NCBI RefSeq assembly: GCF_902364025.1
Contig: NZ_CABJCG010000011.1
Coordinates: 1 to 64,000, forward strand
Reading direction: 5' to 3'
Length of the DNA: 64,000 bases
From: Enterocloster lavalensis
GTDB lineage: Bacteria; Bacillota; Clostridia; Lachnospirales; Lachnospiraceae
This document shows, in pieces, positions 1 through 8,781 of this stretch (positions within the stretch are counted from its first letter, which is position 1; every line of letters begins with the position of its first letter). The notes under the pieces were generated by a model. That model was not told where the DNA came from and ran no database searches. It worked only from the letters and a program-made list of their open reading frames with translations. The translations under genes were made by a program, and so were the position numbers.

Positions 1-72
1 GCCCAGTGATTATCATAGAAGATCAGCATTTACAGACTTTTTTTCACACACTCCAGTTGATCATCTTCTGCG

Positions 73-106
73 CAAAAACGGCGGGCACCAATAATGGCAG
101 CCCGCT
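73..106 (-). terminator. Rho-independent terminator after the phosphoesterase remnant
   Basis: Read on the minus strand, GCGGGC (100-105) pairs with GCCCGC (81-86) around a 13-nt loop and is followed by CGTTTTTG. It lies about 45 bases beyond the end of the broken phosphoesterase frame and would end the GH25-phosphoesterase transcript. Positions 1-72 hold nothing I can recognise. Confidence 0.6.
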
Positions 107-148
107 ATTCCTTACCTTATAAGTCTCCCCCTTTCGGCCCGCCTTGAC

Positions 149-694
149 TCACCACACTCCTTCCACCGTCCGGTCCATATTATGCAGGTCCTTCACCGCC
201 TCCCAAATCTCCTCAATGGACACGGGCCTGCCGTCGTGGGCGTCCACCCCCACCTCATAGCGCCGGATCGGCTCCCAGACCGGTTTCACCCGGTGCAGTT
301 ACCCGTGCAAATGAACCCGGTCCTTCTTGTACCCGGTCCACACTTCAATGGGAAAATGAAACAAAATAAACTTGGTTCCCATCGCCTTCAGCTCAAAATA
401 CTGCCTGCGCCACTGGAAAACCGAGACGTCAAAGGCCGGATCTTCCAAATACCGCTCATTGTTGCCGATCAACAGATATTTCCGGCCGTTCAGGCTCCCA
501 AGCAGCCGCCCGGTCTCCTCACCCTTCCCATCGGAACTATCTCCCAGCAGATAGATCTCGTCCTCCGGCCCCACCGTGCTATTCCACTGCCGCACCAAAA
601 ATTCCTGCCGCTCCTGCGCGCTCCCGAACACCCGTTGCCCAACGCTCAGGGCTTTCCGATTGAAAAAATGCAAATCCGACGTAAAATAGATCAC
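149..694 (-). pseudogene. Metallophosphoesterase with an in-frame stop
   Basis: The frame opens with a GTG (692-694) placed 8 bases after AAGGAGG, giving MIYFTSDLHF, the D-x-H metal motif of calcineurin-like phosphoesterases. LLGDSSDG and IGNNE (the GDxxD and GNH/E motifs) follow, then VHLHG. The next codon is TAA (299-301), where the family has the first His of the last metal motif (GHxH). Reading past it, the same frame continues with LHRVKPVWEPIRRYEVGVDA and a family-like C terminus to TGA at 149-151. So the gene looks full length apart from one stop codon that also removes a metal ligand. The truncated 130-residue product should be inactive. It sits 22 bases behind the GH25 gene, probably in one transcript. 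A sequencing error is the main alternative. Confidence 0.75.
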
Positions 695-716
695 TGATCC
701 AACCTCCTTCCCGCCG

Positions 717-3656
717 TCACACACCGCTTCTTTCCTGCAACGGCTGCTCCTTTATGCTGCGAACGCCCGTCCACTTTACCCGGAACACGTTCTCCGCCTG
801 TTCGCCCTCATACCGCCAGCCGCTGACCGCGTAATCCATCAGCCCGTCCCGCTCCAGAAAGCAGATCACATTTTTGTCCCCCGCCGCCTCCACCCAGAAC
901 ATCACCACGTCACCGGTAAAATCCGACCACTGGATGGGCGGAAGCTGAGCCAGCAGGCTGCTACTCACTCCGTCTCTGGTATACATATTGCTGGAATACC
1001 AGTTGCGTTTGTCATACTCCACCGGCTTCCCGGTGTTGAACACATCGCTGGAAAAAATCCCCTCTCCAATCTCCGTCTCTCCGCTTCCCAGCGTCACCTT
1101 GGGCTTGTAAGGCCACTCCCCGGTATCCAGAGCTGTAGAAAGGCCTGCAGCGGATATTTTCTGAGCCAGCGCCTCATATCCAGGCCGGACCGCCTCCGTT
1201 TCCACGGAAAATCCTTCTGGCTCCAGGGCCAGCCGCACCGCGGCTACCCGTTTTCCGTCCTCATAAGCATATATGGAGAAACCGTCGTACAGCTTCGCCC
1301 CATAATCGTAGCCAGTACGAACCAAATAAGGCTTCCCCTCCCAGAGGAAATAGGCGAACTCCTCCCACACATGACTATAGCTGCTGGTCTCCCTGAAGCT
1401 CCCATCCGCCTGTCTCTTGAAAAACACGAACTGGGTAAATCCACCGCTTCCGCCCTGGTAAATTTCCATGGAAACATCTCCGATTCCGTCACCGTCACCG
1501 TCCGCCTCCACAAATACGGCCGCAGTACTTATATTGGAGGCGGCGATCTCCTGTACCCACCTGTCCAGGCTGGGATTCTCTGCGGCCAGCGCTTTCACCT
1601 GGGACGGCGTCAGCTCCCGGGAATTCCGGAGCGCAAGCAGCGCCTCCTTCTCATTTCCTGCTTCCATGGCATTCTTTAAATAATTTAGCAGAGATTCCGG
1701 TATCCGGCTCCGGTCATAAAAGACTTCATCAACGCGCATACTTCGCTTAAAATCGCTCTCAAACGCCAAATCCCCGTAAAAGACCTGCCTGACCGTCTCT
1801 CCCTTCCCGTCATACTCCGCCCTGGTCCACTGCGTTTCAAAGAGCACCTCCCCTCCTTCTGTGTCCGCGCTGTAAATGGGACCGTTAAGCTCCCTCCCTT
1901 CTGGAAAATCCACCACCCGGACCGGGAATATCCGCCCGGGGTCGTTGCCGTTTAAGGCTGGAAGTTCCAGGCTTCTGAGCAACAGCAAACGATCTTCCTC
2001 CCACCTGGCCAACCCGTAAATGCTTCCACTTATTCCCTTCGGGTCGTTGTATCGCAATTCCATCAGCTGTTTCACGCTGTCCAAGGAAAATACCGCGTCC
2101 CTTTCCGGGCACAGCATAGGGCCGTAGTCCCGCTCCTGCAATACCCTCCTCTGTTTTGAATCCCAGAGAAATATGTGTCTGGCATTACTTTCCATAATTC
2201 TAAAGTCATTGTACCCGTCAAAATTCACATCCTCGTCCATCCTAACACTCACGCCTTCTGAATCGAAAGAAAACGCATTCACCGGTTGTCCTGATGCCGC
2301 TCCTTCCTCCCCGTAAATCCACAGATTAAGACCGCCGTCTTCACGCTTCACCGTCTCCAGCAAAACCTTCCTTTCCCCGGAGACCACCTCCTCCCAGACC
2401 GCACCTGAAACATTTTCTTCATTCAGGCTCACGGTCTTTCCGTCCAGAAATACCTGGCCCTGGCGAATCATCTCTGAAAATGAAGGGATCGCCTCATCGG
2501 ATGCCGTATGGACCTCCTCCACTGCGTAGATCCTCCCTCCTCCGAAAAAGAACCACACAATCTGCCTCCCAACCCAGTCCCCGCTACGGAAATCCTCCCC
2601 CCGGTACGCTGCACTCCCATCCGGCAACAGATAGCGGTACACCCGCATGGACAGGCCGGAGGTCAGCTCAATACCGGTTTTCAGGCACCAGGCGCTCCGC
2701 TGTACCGAAAGCTCCCCCAGCCCTTCCGGCATAGGAAAGCTGGAAACCTTCAACCGCAGCATCTGATAGGAATCCTCGGACTGTTCCCTGGTCACCACCA
2801 GCTTTCCATCCTGCCGTCGGATGCTATATTCTTCCGGCAGCAGAAGTCCGAAGCCGTCCATTTCCGCCAGAGTCCCCCTGGCGTCCATTGCCCGGCTGTA
2901 GCTCCCGGACCACTCCTCCCAGGCCTCCCGGCTGCCGCAGAAAGCGTTTAAGTCGATAAACTTCTCTCCACCGGTATACCCTTCCAGACGGCCCCGGTTG
3001 GCGTACTGCCAGATGGTCCATTTATTCCCGCCAATACGGGGCCGGGTCACAATGCTGCGGATCCAGAGCGGGTACTCGTCAAAATGCCCTTTCAGATAAA
3101 GCTCCCAGGTATCCCTGGCCGCGTAGATCACCGGCTTCACGCCGTACCGCGCCTCCAGGCTGTCCAGCAAAATACTCAGCTGCTCCCGGGTGGCCTCCGG
3201 GTCCGGCGGGTTATTTTTTTTGTCCCCGTAAAACTCAAAGTCCACGGTGGGCGGCAGCATCTCCCGGTACGCGGGAACCGCCCTGACGAAGTTTTCGAAC
3301 TGCCCCTGGGCCGGACTGTCAAAGCTGAAAAAGTGGTAGGCCCCGGCCTTGATCCCCGCCTCCCTGGCCTTGTCCCAGTTCTCCCAAAACCGGTCGTCCA
3401 CCATGCCGCTGCCCTCTGTGGCCTTGATGTAGGCGAACTCGATGCCCTGGCGTTTAAAAACGCTCCAGTCGATATCCCCCTGGTAATGGGACACATCCAC
3501 CCCGCGCACCGGGTAGCGCAGGCGGGAGGGATGGTTCAGCAAAATGTACCCTTTATATCCGCAGTAGCCGTAGACGGCCCCCGCCGCGGTCAGAAGCACC
3601 GCCGCCAGCAGGGCAAACCGCCAGAATTTCCAGCGTTTTTTCTGTTTTTCTTCCAT
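717..3656 (-). CDS. Membrane-anchored GH25 muramidase with a large C-terminal region
   Basis: This 979-residue protein has a short basic cytoplasmic tail and one membrane helix (about residues 12-32), so it is a type II membrane protein with the rest outside. A glycosyl hydrolase 25 (Chalaropsis-type lysozyme) domain covers about residues 48-240. The visible family marks are GVDVSHYQ with Asp54, FAYIKATEG, and the catalytic pair in PTVDFEFYG (Asp139, Glu141). It should cut the MurNAc-GlcNAc bond of peptidoglycan. The remaining 730 residues are unusual for the family. I recognise no domain there beyond two acidic stretches (VNFDGYNDFRI and ADGDGDGIGDVSMEI) that resemble calcium-binding FG-GAP or XAC2610-like loops. 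The start follows ATAGGAGCGTCT. The gene heads a two-gene run with the broken phosphoesterase. Confidence 0.85.
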   Translation of the reverse strand: MEEKQKKRWKFWRFALLAAVLLTAAGAVYGYCGYKGYILLNHPSRLRYPVRGVDVSHYQGDIDWSVFKRQGIEFAYIKATEGSGMVDDRFWENWDKAREAGIKAGAYHFFSFDSPAQGQFENFVRAVPAYREMLPPTVDFEFYGDKKNNPPDPEATREQLSILLDSLEARYGVKPVIYAARDTWELYLKGHFDEYPLWIRSIVTRPRIGGNKWTIWQYANRGRLEGYTGGEKFIDLNAFCGSREAWEEWSGSYSRAMDARGTLAEMDGFGLLLPEEYSIRRQDGKLVVTREQSEDSYQMLRLKVSSFPMPEGLGELSVQRSAWCLKTGIELTSGLSMRVYRYLLPDGSAAYRGEDFRSGDWVGRQIVWFFFGGGRIYAVEEVHTASDEAIPSFSEMIRQGQVFLDGKTVSLNEENVSGAVWEEVVSGERKVLLETVKREDGGLNLWIYGEEGAASGQPVNAFSFDSEGVSVRMDEDVNFDGYNDFRIMESNARHIFLWDSKQRRVLQERDYGPMLCPERDAVFSLDSVKQLMELRYNDPKGISGSIYGLARWEEDRLLLLRSLELPALNGNDPGRIFPVRVVDFPEGRELNGPIYSADTEGGEVLFETQWTRAEYDGKGETVRQVFYGDLAFESDFKRSMRVDEVFYDRSRIPESLLNYLKNAMEAGNEKEALLALRNSRELTPSQVKALAAENPSLDRWVQEIAASNISTAAVFVEADGDGDGIGDVSMEIYQGGSGGFTQFVFFKRQADGSFRETSSYSHVWEEFAYFLWEGKPYLVRTGYDYGAKLYDGFSIYAYEDGKRVAAVRLALEPEGFSVETEAVRPGYEALAQKISAAGLSTALDTGEWPYKPKVTLGSGETEIGEGIFSSDVFNTGKPVEYDKRNWYSSNMYTRDGVSSSLLAQLPPIQWSDFTGDVVMFWVEAAGDKNVICFLERDGLMDYAVSGWRYEGEQAENVFRVKWTGVRSIKEQPLQERSGV

Positions 3657-3707
3657 AGACGCTCCTATCGATCAGTGAGTGGCCAGTAGTCCGGCCTTTA
3701 TTCCCGT

Positions 3708-3787
3708 TCGGCAATCGCCCGCAGACTCCGCCTGTGAACCATTACATTCGGCAATCGCCCGCAGGCTCCGCCTGCGAACCATTACAC
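3708..3787. repeat. 40-bp tandem repeat with internal hairpin
   Basis: Two adjacent 40-bp units (3708-3747 and 3748-3787) differ at only a few positions, and a third begins at 3788 with TCGGCA. Each carries an inverted pair around TCC (GCAGGC and GCCTGC in the second unit). They lie in the 310-base gap between the GH25 gene and the Uma2 remnant. I see no reading frame in that gap. Confidence 0.8.
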
Positions 3788-3792
3788 TCGGC

Positions 3793-3834
3793 AAAAGGCG
3801 GCAGGCACCATTTCAATCAGCAGTGCCTGCCGCC
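3793..3834 (-). terminator. Terminator hairpin, 12-bp perfect stem
   Basis: GGCGGCAGGCAC (3797-3808) pairs perfectly with GTGCCTGCCGCC (3823-3834). Read on the minus strand the stem is followed by TTTTG. It would stop transcription arriving from the Uma2 remnant before it enters the GH25 gene. Confidence 0.6.
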
Positions 3835-3965
3835 TCCAAATTGCGAAGCGAATCCCAGTTTTGGGAAGCCTTTGCCTCCCCATATTTTATCATATCCAAA
3901 GCGCCTGTACAACCGGTCGGCCGGATCAAGTTTTCTATAGTATTCCAATACTATCCAGACAAACG

Positions 3966-4425
3966 CTACTCCCCGCCAACAAATTTTTTTATTTCCGTAA
4001 AGTCGATCTCTAACCCCTCAAACAGTCCGGCGTGCCGCATCAACCCCCCAGTACTCCTTCACGGCATTTTCCAAATAGAGCGCCTGTTTCCGTCCATAGT
4101 CCAGTCTACTGCTGGAAGGCGATACTACCTCGATTACCCAGTCCGGCGATCCATAGCAGCCTTTATCGTCCAGTTTTTCATTATCACAGATAGCCGAAAT
4201 GTCCGGTTCAACATAATTTTGTGTTTTATCCTTCAGCGAATCCCAAAAAACCGCAAAGGGCGATACGTTCACTTCACATATACCATGATTCTTTTTAATA
4301 TATTCATGGATTGCAACAGTCAATTCTGTTACAATCCGTTGGTGCGTCCTGGTCGGAGGGGCCATATAATAAATCTGGCCGTCAATCAGCTCCGCCCTAA
4401 AATCTGATCGCGATACGCCCTCCAC
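3966..4425 (-). pseudogene. Uma2/DUF820-family nuclease remnant
   Basis: The open frame (4018-4425, GTG start) reads ELIDGQIYYMAPPTRTHQRI, then YVEPDISAICD and PDWVIEVVSPSS, and ends near YWGVDAARRTV. These are the core motifs of the Uma2 restriction-endonuclease-like fold (DUF820). The usual final 35-45 residues are missing. A typical family tail, FEGLEIDFTEIKKF, appears immediately afterwards in another frame and stops at 3966-3968, which points to an internal deletion plus frame change. The N terminus is also short, with a stop just upstream and overlap with the neighbouring frame. Members of this family are common, poorly characterised accessory genes. This copy is very likely decayed. 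Confidence 0.65.
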
Positions 4426-4787
4426 TGCTCAAATGAAGTCGCTTCGCCCGTTCTGATAAATTCCCCTGTGCTGCAATCGATCAGCCGGGCGTTCAAGTCC
4501 ACCGGCAGAAGGGCCAACACCTCCTTCGGCTCGCCGCCTCTGATATGCAGCATAACCGACTCTGTCTCCGCATTTTTCCCAATATTAAACTCAATGGACC
4601 AGCCGTCGCTGTCAAGATTCTGCCATGATAAATCCTGGCAATCGCAGACTGCGCCAAGCTCTGCCGCAAGCTTCCCGATCTCATGGGCTATTTCCGCCTG
4701 GCTGAACGGAATGATATTCTCACTTTTTATCTCGTCCATGGATTCACGGTTCGTTTTTGTTCTGATCAGCAATACATCCCAGCTCAT
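4386..4787 (-). CDS. Small protein of unknown function
   Basis: This 133-residue acidic, soluble protein begins MSWDVLLIRTKTN and has no signal peptide or membrane helix. I do not recognise the family. It appears to be an alpha/beta single-domain protein with a central SVMLHIRGGEPKEVLALL segment. The start is supported only by a weak AAAGGGG upstream. Its last 13 codons overlap the start of the Uma2 remnant in another frame, so the original 3' end may have been altered by the event that damaged that gene. The gap from 4788 to 4913 shows nothing clear. Confidence 0.5.
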   Translation of the reverse strand: MSWDVLLIRTKTNRESMDEIKSENIIPFSQAEIAHEIGKLAAELGAVCDCQDLSWQNLDSDGWSIEFNIGKNAETESVMLHIRGGEPKEVLALLPVDLNARLIDCSTGEFIRTGEATSFEQWRAYRDQILGRS

Positions 4788-4913
4788 TTATGGCCCCTTT
4801 CCCCCAAATGTTGCACACGACATTTCAGATTCGTAAGGATTCGATATCCCCACCTTGACCATTATTTTATCATATCCCGGCAGCCCGGTCCACCGTATCT
4901 TGTCTGATACATC

Positions 4914-5594
4914 CTACCCCACCAAATCATCCCCCAGCTGCCGTATCTTCTGCCGGTCCCCGATCACCACCAGGGAATCCTCCTGTTTCAGCACATAGTC
5001 CGGCCGCACGTCCGTGGTCAGCTGGCCACTGTGGCTGATGGCGATAATGTTGACCCCGTAGCGCTGGCGCAGGCTGGCTTTCTCCACCGTCTGTCCCGCC
5101 AGCACGCCGCTCATCTTAAGCTCCGAGATATCCGTGCGTTCATCCAGCTCGAACAGGTTGAACACCCGGCCGGAGATCAGCCGTTTGGCCAGGCGGATCG
5201 CCATGTCCCGCTCCGGGTACACCACCTCCGCTCCGATTTTCTTTAAAATCTCTCCCTGCTCCGGACTGTTGGCCTTCGCCACCACGTGGGGCACGCCCAG
5301 ATTAATCACGTTCAGGGTGGTGAGAATGCTCACGTCCACCTTGTCGCCGATGCACACGATCACCTGATCGCAGTTCTGAATCCCCGTCTCCTGCAGCGTC
5401 TCCTTCTGGAGATCCCGCACCACATAGGCGTGCTCTGTGTAGCTGCGCATCCGCCTGACCTTCTCCTCATCCTGATCCAACACCAGAATTTCCTTTCCAG
5501 CCTCCGCCAGGGTGCAGGCCAGGGCGCTGCCGAACCTTCCCATTCCGATAATTCCGTAGGACGTTGCGTCCTCCTGTCTCTGTTTTCCGAACAT
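4914..5594 (-). CDS. trkA: TrkA/KtrA-type potassium uptake regulatory subunit
   Basis: The 226-residue protein has an N-terminal RCK (TrkA-N) Rossmann domain, shown by YGIIGMGRFGSALA near residue 13 and the acidic strand end VLDQDEEKV, and a C-terminal TrkA-C domain from about residue 140. RCK rings bind nucleotide (NAD(H) or ATP/ADP depending on type) on the cytoplasmic side and gate the TrkH/KtrB channel. One RCK pair of about 220 residues is the KtrA-like length; classical proteobacterial TrkA is doubled. The gene follows trkH by 35 bases with its own GGGAGG site and is surely co-transcribed with it. Confidence 0.9.
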   Translation of the reverse strand: MFGKQRQEDATSYGIIGMGRFGSALACTLAEAGKEILVLDQDEEKVRRMRSYTEHAYVVRDLQKETLQETGIQNCDQVIVCIGDKVDVSILTTLNVINLGVPHVVAKANSPEQGEILKKIGAEVVYPERDMAIRLAKRLISGRVFNLFELDERTDISELKMSGVLAGQTVEKASLRQRYGVNIIAISHSGQLTTDVRPDYVLKQEDSLVVIGDRQKIRQLGDDLVG

Positions 5595-5629
5595 AATAAA
5601 TACCTCCCTTTATAATCCAATTATTGATA

Positions 5630-6922
5630 TTATCCGATTGAAATAGTCCCTTTTGGATAAGAAACCGACGTCCGCGGTTTGTAAATCCAGATCGACGCGA
5701 TGGTCAACGGCCCCAGCCGCCCGATGTACATAACCGCAACCTCCAAAAGCTTGGCCGCCGGCCCCAGTCCCGTGGTGATCCCCGTGGACAAACCCACCGT
5801 GCCGAACGCGGATGTGATCTCAAACAGAATATCCATAAATCCCAGCCCCGGCTCCAGCACGCACATGGCAAAGGAACCTGCGCAGACCACCAGCATCGAC
5901 AACGTGCTCACCACCGCCGCCTTGTAAAATGCCTCCTGCGGAATCTGATAGTGAAATGCCCTCGGCTCCCCATTGGTAGCCGCTCCCCGGATCGTATGGA
6001 ACAGGGTAAACAGCGTGCTGGTCTTGATACCGCCGCCGGTGGACCCCGGGGATGCCCCGATAAACATTAACACCGTCACCGTCAGAAGCCCTGCGTTGGT
6101 AAAGTTTCCCAGGGAAAATGTAGAAAATCCTGCGGTTCTGGCGGAAACGCTGGTAAAAAACGCGCCCAGCCAGGTGATCTGTTCCGTCACGCGGATCAAC
6201 ACGGTTCCGACCACCAGCAGGATGGCGCTGGTGGTGATCACCGCTTTGGAATGCAGGCACAGCTTTTTAAAGGAGCGCTTGCGCACAATATCCATAATCA
6301 CCAGAAAGCCCAAACCGCCAAAGGTAATCAGGCCCGCGGTAGTCAGGTTGAGCAGCACGTTGTCCCGGTAGCCGGACAGATTTTTAAGTCCGCCCAGAAT
6401 GTCGAAGCCCGAGTTGTTAAAGGCCGCGATGGAGTGGAACAGGCTGATTCCCACAGCGTGTACAAAGGGATAATCCCGCCGGAACACCAGAAAGCTTAAA
6501 ACCGCGCCCGCCAGTTCGAAAACCAGCGTCACCTTGAGAATATTTTTAACCAGGCTCACCAGCCCCCGGCCGGAATCCAGGTTCATTGCCTCCCGGATCA
6601 GCAGCCGTTCCTTCAGATTCACCCGCTTGCCCATAGCCAGGATAAAACCAACGCCCACTGAGGTCACGCCCAGGCCGCCGATCTGGATCAGCGCGGCCAC
6701 AACCGCCTGGCCGAAGGCCGTGTAGGTATCCGCCGTATCCACGGCGATCAGCCCCGTCACGCAGACCGCGCTGGTGGACGTAAACAGCGCGTCCACATAG
6801 TGCAGATCAACCCCGGGACGGACCGAGCAGGGCAGCATGAGCAGAAATGAGCCCAGCAGGATCACCGCCAGAAACCCCAGCGCCAGAATCCTGGCTGGTG
6901 TCTGTTTCCGTATATATTTCAT
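5630..6922 (-). CDS. trkH: TrkH/KtrB-type potassium channel subunit
   Basis: This 430-residue polytopic protein is the ion-conducting partner of the RCK subunit encoded just downstream. Selectivity-filter loops of the four-fold MPM repeat are visible, including TSTSAVCVTGL near residue 50, NNSGFDILGG, TSVSARTAGFS and the last one in TSAFGTVGLSTGIT. The length fits the KtrB/TrkH family of Gram-positives. It starts after GGGGAGGAATATCA. Upstream, three ATAAAG repeats at 11-bp spacing cover the place where a -35 box would be, so control by the divergent KdpDE-like pair is likely but inferred. Confidence 0.92.
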   Translation of the reverse strand: MKYIRKQTPARILALGFLAVILLGSFLLMLPCSVRPGVDLHYVDALFTSTSAVCVTGLIAVDTADTYTAFGQAVVAALIQIGGLGVTSVGVGFILAMGKRVNLKERLLIREAMNLDSGRGLVSLVKNILKVTLVFELAGAVLSFLVFRRDYPFVHAVGISLFHSIAAFNNSGFDILGGLKNLSGYRDNVLLNLTTAGLITFGGLGFLVIMDIVRKRSFKKLCLHSKAVITTSAILLVVGTVLIRVTEQITWLGAFFTSVSARTAGFSTFSLGNFTNAGLLTVTVLMFIGASPGSTGGGIKTSTLFTLFHTIRGAATNGEPRAFHYQIPQEAFYKAAVVSTLSMLVVCAGSFAMCVLEPGLGFMDILFEITSAFGTVGLSTGITTGLGPAAKLLEVAVMYIGRLGPLTIASIWIYKPRTSVSYPKGTISIG

Positions 6923-6983
6923 TGATATTCCTCCCCGTTATCATTCTCTGCTACCACCATACCATGTTTCTCATTAAGGGAGT

Positions 6984-7020
6984 ATTATCGGGATAAAGGG
7001 AGCATAAAGATTTTATAAAG
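6984..7020 (-). promoter_or_regulatory. Candidate KdpE-type operator: three ATAAAG repeats, 11-bp period
   Basis: ATAAAG occurs at 6993, 7004 and 7015, exactly 11 bp apart. Winged-helix regulators of the OmpR/PhoB/KdpE family bind such direct repeats on one face of the helix. Read toward trkH, GATAAT (6984-6989) could be the -10 box, and the repeats then cover the -35 region, as at PhoB-dependent promoters. The assignment to the neighbouring response regulator is inference. Confidence 0.5.
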
Positions 7021-7046
7021 ATGGGGGCAGCGAGGTGAAAATTATG

Positions 7047-7123
7047 GTATAATAAGGAAACGTATCTCTTATCGCCAACCTACGGTTGACGACAAAGTAT
7101 AATAAGGAAACGTATCCCTTATC
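7047..7123 (+). repeat. Dispersed dyad repeat, copy 1
   Basis: Two near-identical 27-bp blocks (7047-7073 and 7097-7123) have starts 50 bp apart, each holding an imperfect dyad of the form ATAAGG-N9-CCTTAT preceded by GTATAA. The intervening sequence has its own small inverted repeat (CAACC/GGTTG). A second copy in the opposite orientation lies at 44658-44732. This copy ends 56 bp before the KdpD-like gene. Confidence 0.8.
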
Positions 7124-7179
7124 ATCAGGATACACATCCTCCTTTTCCGGAGGATTACCAATTATAGGAGGACCTGTCC

Positions 7180-8781
7180 ATGTTTGACAGCAACATAGAA
7201 AATTCCCCGGCGGAACCGGCTCTTCCGGCCTTTGTGGGCCAATTCCGGCCGCCGCTCATCAACCGCAGGGATCTGGCCTGGACTCTGGGAGTGCTGGCAG
7301 TCGTCACCCTGTTCTGCGATATCCTGCAAAAGCTGGGATTTTCCGAGGCAAATATCATCACCCTGGACATATTAGCCGTGCTCATCATCGCCGGATTCGT
7401 GTCCCGCCGTGAATACGGTTTCCTGGCCTCCGCAGTCTGTGTGCTGGTATTCAACTTCCTGTTTACCACGCCGCGGTACGCCTTCAAGGCCGACGATATT
7501 GACACCCAGTTCACACTGCTGGTCATGCTGATCTCCGCTTTCATCACCAGCTCCTTTGCGGCCCGCTTCAAACGCCAGGCAAGAATCGCCTCTCTGGCGG
7601 CCTACCGCACCGGAGTGCTCCTGGAGACCAACCAGCTGCTTCAGAAGGAAAACAGCGCCGAGGGCCTGCTGCGGCTCACCGCCGCCCAGCTCAACAAGCT
7701 GTTGAAACGCGACACCCTGTTCTGTCCGATAGGGGAAAAAGGTCCCGGCGCCCCGGAACTGTTCTGTACGGCCACACCGGACCAGGGGCGCAGAGGTCCC
7801 TCCCCCGACACCCTGGAGGAACGGTCCGCGGCCCGGGCGGCCTGTTTACAGCAAAAACAGACCGGCGCTTTCACGGACACCCTGCCCGGCACCTCCTTCC
7901 GCTACAGCCCCGTTAGCGGCGCGGATTCCCTCTATGGGATCATCGGCGTCCGCTTCTCCGGCTCTGGCCCCGACGACTTCGAGGACAACCTGATCCAGGC
8001 CATTCTGGGCGAATGCGCCATGGCCATGGAAAAAGAGCGTTTAAGCCGCATTCGTGAGGAAGAGGCGGCCAACGCCCGGACCCAGCAGCTGCGCGCCGAT
8101 CTGCTGCGCTCCATCTCCCACGACCTGCGCACGCCCCTGACCAGCATTTCCGGCAACGCCGGTATTCTCTTAAACGACACCGGCCACCTGGCGGAGACGC
8201 GCAAAAAGCAGGTCTGCCAGGACATCTATGACGATTCCATGTGGCTGATCAATCTGGTGGAAAATCTGCTGAGCATCACCCGCATGGAGGGCGGCACCAT
8301 GCAGCTGAACATGGAAGGCGAGCTGTTGGAGGAAGTCATCGGCGAAGCCATGCGCCACATCAACCGCAAGGCCAGCGAGCACACCCTGTCCGTCACCCAG
8401 GAGGGCGACTTTCTCCTGGCCCGCATGGATTCCCGGCTGATCATCCAGGTGATCATCAACCTGGTGGACAACGCCATTAAATACACGCCTCCCGGCTCCC
8501 ACATCCAGGTCCGGGCCTTCCGCCGCGGGGACTTCGCCGTGGTTGAGATCGCCGACGACGGTCCTGGCATCCCGGACTCCGCCAAAGAGCGGGTGTTTGA
8601 TATGTTCTACACCGCATCCAATAAACCGGCGGACAGCAAACGCGGAATGGGCCTTGGACTGGCCCTCTGCCGCTCCATCGTCACCGCCCACGGCGGACAG
8701 ATCACCGTGTCGGACCGCATTCCCCACGGCTGCGTTTTTCAGTTTACATTACCCATTGAGGAGGTTGACCTGCATGAATAA
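7180..8781 (+). CDS. KdpD-like sensor histidine kinase lacking the N-terminal KdpD/Usp domains
   Basis: The 533-residue kinase begins directly with the four-helix DUF4118 membrane region typical of KdpD (about residues 28-125), then a GAF-like region (about 140-285) and HisKA with SISHDLRTPLTS carrying the phosphorylated His. HATPase_c follows with NLVDNAIKYT (N box), DDGPGIPD and GMGLGLALC. Full KdpD of about 900 residues has a cytosolic nucleotide-binding and Usp part before the membrane region; it is absent here. The start follows ATAGGAGGACCTGTCC. The gene overlaps the response regulator by 8 bases and is divergent from trkH-trkA. No kdpFABC is in the window, so this pair probably controls Trk rather than Kdp. 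Confidence 0.9.
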   Translation: MFDSNIENSPAEPALPAFVGQFRPPLINRRDLAWTLGVLAVVTLFCDILQKLGFSEANIITLDILAVLIIAGFVSRREYGFLASAVCVLVFNFLFTTPRYAFKADDIDTQFTLLVMLISAFITSSFAARFKRQARIASLAAYRTGVLLETNQLLQKENSAEGLLRLTAAQLNKLLKRDTLFCPIGEKGPGAPELFCTATPDQGRRGPSPDTLEERSAARAACLQQKQTGAFTDTLPGTSFRYSPVSGADSLYGIIGVRFSGSGPDDFEDNLIQAILGECAMAMEKERLSRIREEEAANARTQQLRADLLRSISHDLRTPLTSISGNAGILLNDTGHLAETRKKQVCQDIYDDSMWLINLVENLLSITRMEGGTMQLNMEGELLEEVIGEAMRHINRKASEHTLSVTQEGDFLLARMDSRLIIQVIINLVDNAIKYTPPGSHIQVRAFRRGDFAVVEIADDGPGIPDSAKERVFDMFYTASNKPADSKRGMGLGLALCRSIVTAHGGQITVSDRIPHGCVFQFTLPIEEVDLHE

